A DNA stretch of 64,000 nucleotides from Streptomonospora nanhaiensis (GTDB taxonomy: Bacteria > Actinomycetota > Actinomycetes > Streptosporangiales > Streptosporangiaceae). Position numbers and translations under genes: made by a program. Shown piece by piece: positions 60,824 through 64,000 of the stretch. A model generated the notes under the pieces. The model worked only from the letters and a program-made list of their open reading frames with translations. It searched no databases and was not told the origin of the DNA. The DNA is taken from positions 2,480,001 through 2,544,000 of the forward strand of contig NZ_CP113264.1 of NCBI RefSeq assembly GCF_026642255.1, given 5' to 3'. The number at the start of each line of letters is the position of its first letter. Positions within the stretch are counted from its first letter, which is position 1.

Positions 60824-62644
60824 CTACTCGGGGTCCTCCCGGTCCTGGCGGTCGGACTGCGGCGGCCGGGTGGTCCGTTTCGACCGGCGGCCGGGGAGCT
60901 TCGCTGAACCGGTGCGTGCCGGCAGCGTGCCGGGCGTCCCGGTCGGATGGTCCTGGTCGACGTAGGGATCGCGCAGCACGGGCGGTTCGTCGAGGGCTTC
61001 GGGCTCGACGACGGTCTCCGAGGTGTCGTGCTCGTCCTCGTCCTGGCGGCGTTCGTACTCCTCCGGGGGCAGGACCTTCTTCCACGTGCGCGTCCGCATC
61101 GCGGGCAGCTCTCCGGCGTCCTCACGCAGGGCCCGGTGCATCGCGTACATCTGGAAGTAGCCCATCACGAAGAACGGGAGGCCGACGAGGACGATGATCT
61201 TCTCGAGCGCTTCCAGGCCGCCGGACCCGGAGAACACCAGCAGGGTGGCGGTCACCACGGCGATGGCGACGGCCCAGAAGATGCGCTGGCCCAGCGGGTT
61301 GAAGTCCTCGTGGCCGTTGGCCATCGTGTCGGTCACCAGTGCCGCGGAGTCCACCGAGGTGATGAAGAAGACCACCACCAGGATGATGGCGACGACCGAG
61401 AGGAGCGTCGGGGCCGGGTAGTGCTCCAGGAACGCGAACAGCGCCCCGGGGACGTCTCCCTGGTCCACAACGCTTTCGACCAGGCCGCCCCCGCGGTTGA
61501 GCTCGATGTCGAAGGCGGAGAACCCGAAGATGCCGAACCACAGCACCGAGAAGCCGGCCGGAACGAGCAGCACCCCGGAGACGAACTGGCGGATGGTGCG
61601 GCCCTTGGAGATCCGGGCGATGAAGATTCCCACGAACGGTGACCAGCTGATCGTCCAGGCCCAGTAGAACACCGTCCACTCGGTCTGCCATCCGGTGTTG
61701 GCGAAGGTGTCGTTCCACAGGGCCAACTCGGGCAGGTTCATCACGTAACGGCCCAGCGACTCGATGGTGCCCCGGAGCACGAACAGGGTGGAACCCGTGA
61801 ACAGGATGAACGCCAGTACGCCCACGGCCATCCAGATGTTCACATTGGACAGGACCTTGATACCGCGGTCCAGGCCCAACGCGACGGAGATCATCGCGAC
61901 CCCGCCGACGACACCGATGATGACCAGTTGCCAGACGGCGCTCTCCGGGACGCCCAGCACGCGGTGGATCCCGCTGTTGATCTGCAGGGCGCCCAGGCCG
62001 AGGGAGACCGCGACGCCGAAGACCGTGCCGACGATGGAGACGACGTCGATGAAGACGCCGATGGGACCGTGGATCCGCTCGCCGAGAATCGGCTGGAAGA
62101 TCGAGCTGACACGCGGCGGCAGATTCCGCTTGTGGATGAAGTAGGCGAAGCACAGGGCCGGCAGGGTGAAGATCGTCCAGGTGTGCAGGGTGAAATGGTA
62201 GAACGTGAAGTTCATCGCATCAGCGGCGGCATCTGCCGTTCCCGGTTCGATGCCCAGAGAGGGCCCCCGGGGCGGATCGCCGAAATGGCTGATGGGTTCG
62301 GCCACACCCCAGAACATCAGGATGCTGCCGATGCCGGCGGCGAAGAGCATGGCGAACCAGGCCGGTCCGGAGTGCTCGGGAACCTCGTCGTGGGGGCCCA
62401 GTTTCACCCGCCCGAATCTGCCGAGGGCGATATAGATCAGAAAAACGAGGAACAGGGTGAGACCGAGGATGTAGAACCAGCCCAGGTTGGTGTACAGCCA
62501 CTCCGAGGCGACGGTGACGGCTGCGTCCAGCGGCTCGGTGAAGACGATCGTGACGAGCACGAACGCGATGATCACACCGGCCGAGCCGAAAAAAATCGGC
62601 GGCGAGGTCCGCAACCGTAGGACGTCGTGCAAACGGGTCAGCAT
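60824..62644 (-). CDS. BCCT-family betaine/choline transporter
   Basis: 606 residues with about 12 membrane helices. Characteristic stretches: GPAWFAMLFAAGIGSILMFW, GVAEPISHFGDPPRG, FTFYHFTLHTWTIFTLPALC, the Trp-rich YWAWTISWSPFVGIFIARIS and VFFITSVDSAALVTDTMANG. The BCCT signature is in WTISWSPFVG. The acidic C-terminus (EDEHDTSETVVEPEALDEP) may sense osmolarity as in BetP. AAAGGA precedes ATG 62644. Imports glycine betaine, choline or carnitine by sodium or proton gradient. Confidence 0.92.
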   Translation of the reverse strand: MLTRLHDVLRLRTSPPIFFGSAGVIIAFVLVTIVFTEPLDAAVTVASEWLYTNLGWFYILGLTLFLVFLIYIALGRFGRVKLGPHDEVPEHSGPAWFAMLFAAGIGSILMFWGVAEPISHFGDPPRGPSLGIEPGTADAAADAMNFTFYHFTLHTWTIFTLPALCFAYFIHKRNLPPRVSSIFQPILGERIHGPIGVFIDVVSIVGTVFGVAVSLGLGALQINSGIHRVLGVPESAVWQLVIIGVVGGVAMISVALGLDRGIKVLSNVNIWMAVGVLAFILFTGSTLFVLRGTIESLGRYVMNLPELALWNDTFANTGWQTEWTVFYWAWTISWSPFVGIFIARISKGRTIRQFVSGVLLVPAGFSVLWFGIFGFSAFDIELNRGGGLVESVVDQGDVPGALFAFLEHYPAPTLLSVVAIILVVVFFITSVDSAALVTDTMANGHEDFNPLGQRIFWAVAIAVVTATLLVFSGSGGLEALEKIIVLVGLPFFVMGYFQMYAMHRALREDAGELPAMRTRTWKKVLPPEEYERRQDEDEHDTSETVVEPEALDEPPVLRDPYVDQDHPTGTPGTLPARTGSAKLPGRRSKRTTRPPQSDRQDREDPE

Positions 62645-63369
62645 GTGATCCTTTCTTTGAACCAAGGCTTGTATCGAAGCCGGATGTGTCTCCTACCCCG
62701 CCTGAGCGTTGTTCGGCATGTCCGAGCCCGAAAAGATGGAGGTCTCCGACACAGGGCTCATCAACCGAGAAGAACCGGAACGTCCGGAGATCTGTGCACA
62801 CCCTAACGACGACGGTGCGGCCAGGGTCGCCCGACGCGCAGTGGCGTGTACGCGCTGTTGCGTCGACCGTGGCGCAGGGACACCCGACGCCTGGTGCCGT
62901 GTGTCGGGGTGCCGGGACGGTGCCGGCGGGCGGGCGCGGGCACCTCGCCCGTCCACCCGAACGTGTCGGTGGTCCGGCTGTCCCGGCGGGGACGCACAGC
63001 TACCGCGGGATCACACGGGGAGGCGGAAGCATGAACCCGGGACCTGACGACGCCTCCGCCTTCGACCGACTCCGAGAAGCGAGCGGGGCATTCGGCGGGG
63101 AAGGCCCGAAGAGAACGGCCGGTCATCGGATCAAAGGACACCTTGGGATTTTCTCACCGGTGACCCTTTCTGCTGGTCGGGCCATGGCCGCGGCAGTCGG
63201 CCTGTTCGCCGGGAACCACGATCAATCCCCGCCGGGAAATCCGTGGAAAAAGTGCCTTCCGCAAAGGGTTTTGGAGCGATCTTCCGGGAGTACACTCCTG
63301 GGGTCCAAGGTACTGCTGTGCTCCCGCATACCACGGGTATGGGTCGTCCCCTTTCGTTCCAATCCGGGA
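62645..63369. other. Gene-free divergent region before the SARP gene
   Basis: About 725 bases. A plus-strand frame from ATG 63031, preceded by GGGGAGG, is open into the SARP gene but its protein (SAFDRLREASGAFGGEGPKR) is unlike any SARP start. An inverted repeat lies at 63327-63341. No RNA gene is seen. Confidence 0.5.
63327..63341. promoter_or_regulatory. Inverted repeat before the SARP gene
   Basis: CATACC-acg-GGTATG, 28 bases before the GTG at 63370. Candidate operator. Confidence 0.4.
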
Positions 63370-64000
63370 GTGGCGTTGACGGTCGAGATCTCTGTACTCG
63401 GCGACATCGAGATGCGGATCGACGGGCGCCCCGTCGATCTCGGGCACATGAGGCGGCAATTCGTGTTCGTCGGGCTGCTGGTCGACGCCGACCGCCTGGT
63501 CACGGTCGACCAGCTCATCGACCGGGTCTGGGGCCCACGCCCTCCCGACGGGGCCCGCTCCTCGCTGTACAGCTACGTCTCGCGGCTCCGCTCCGCACTG
63601 GGCGCGGTCGACGGGATCACGGTCGATCGGAGGCCCGGCGGCTACATCCTCAAACTCGACGACGATGCCACTTCCGTAATCGACCTGTACCGTTTCCGTG
63701 AGATTGTCGCGAGGGCGCGCAATTCGGCGAACGGCGAATCCGCACTGGCCCTGTTCGAGGAGGCGCTGGGCCTTTGGCGGGCCGACGCGTTCGGGACCCT
63801 GGACAGTACGTGGGTCAACGAGTTCCGGGAAAGGCTCCGGCTCGAACGCTTCCGGGCCGAATTGGACCGCAACGACCTGCTCCTCCGCCACGGAAGGCAG
63901 GCCGAACTCCTGGGCGACCTCTCCGACCTCGCACAGCGGCACCCGCTCGACGAGCGCCTGGTCGGCCAGCTCATGCTCACCCTGTACCGGGAGGGGCGCG
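63370..64000 (+). CDS. SARP-family transcriptional activator (3' part beyond window)
   Basis: About 210 residues visible. VEISVLGDIEMRIDGRPVDL opens the OmpR-like winged helix, with HMRRQFVFVGLLVDADRLVT, DQLIDRVWGPRPP and a SLYSYVSRLRSAL recognition helix, then VDRRPGGYILKL. The bacterial activator domain begins with FREIVARARNSANGESALAL. Such regulators switch on antibiotic clusters. The start may be GTG 63370 or TTG 63376, the latter with GGGAG five bases before it. A larger AfsR-type protein is possible beyond the edge. Confidence 0.87.
   Translation, partial: MALTVEISVLGDIEMRIDGRPVDLGHMRRQFVFVGLLVDADRLVTVDQLIDRVWGPRPPDGARSSLYSYVSRLRSALGAVDGITVDRRPGGYILKLDDDATSVIDLYRFREIVARARNSANGESALALFEEALGLWRADAFGTLDSTWVNEFRERLRLERFRAELDRNDLLLRHGRQAELLGDLSDLAQRHPLDERLVGQLMLTLYREGR

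Noticed and set aside
62709-63047. Plus-strand frame of 112 codons near the BCCT gene start
   Set aside because: Cys/Arg/Gly-rich with no ribosome site or conserved feature.

Overview
The window is high-GC DNA with tightly packed, often overlapping genes. It reads as the chromosome of a filamentous actinomycete. Gene content (DUF6507/DUF6177 polymorphic-toxin locus, SARP regulator, Tat-exported GH11 xylanase, Fur-catalase pair, type III PKS, GTPase/tubulin-like/vWA operon) suggests a Nocardiopsis-like member of the Streptosporangiales; the genus is inference only. I saw no rRNA, tRNA, CRISPR array, insertion sequence or phage.

Layout. 1-365: edge-cut HD-domain protein. 643-7747: polymorphic toxin locus on the minus strand (DUF6507 WXG-like protein, 939-aa nuclease toxin, YezG-type immunity, DUF6177), followed upstream by a decayed second copy: intact orphan YezG immunity, toxin-linker remnant, DUF6177 remnant and a frameshifted immunity-like gene. 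8183-10945: RsbQ-RsbP energy-stress pair and a maltokinase-cap-like protein. 11150-19301: six-gene operon for an oligopeptide-type ABC importer, a CocE-like hydrolase and a TetR repressor, with a perfect 25-bp palindrome beside the promoter. 19632-23070: a compact candidate RiPP operon (methyltransferase, 19-residue peptide, hairpin, SagB-like dehydrogenase, MFS exporter). 23541-26133: O-methyltransferase, SnoaL-like protein and type III PKS. 26876-29538: nucleoside phosphorylase-like effector and membrane protein that share a Gly/Asn-rich terminal motif, suggesting homotypic signalling; an orphan HsdR-N nuclease-like gene follows.

31453-38355: GH11 xylanase behind CGAAA-NN-TTTCG operators, malonyl-CoA synthetase (matB), ankyrin protein, SDR, and a Fur-type regulator/catalase operon. 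38368-50191: a six-gene, translationally coupled operon coding for a vWA protein, a tubulin-like protein, a large membrane protein, a degenerate kinase, a GTPase and a GAP1-like tail-anchored protein, most likely one membrane-associated NTPase/conflict system. 50951-62644: mostly housekeeping and uncharacterised genes (secreted hydrolase, DUF981, YchJ, a YezG-containing fusion, DUF2786, SWIM protein, BCCT transporter). 63370-end: SARP regulator cut by the window edge.

The most interesting parts are the RiPP-like operon with a 20-codon precursor gene and an apparent ATT start, the motif-sharing phosphorylase/membrane pair, the pseudokinase-containing GTPase/tubulin operon, and the partly duplicated toxin/immunity cassette. 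All functions are read from sequence and family knowledge; no search was run.
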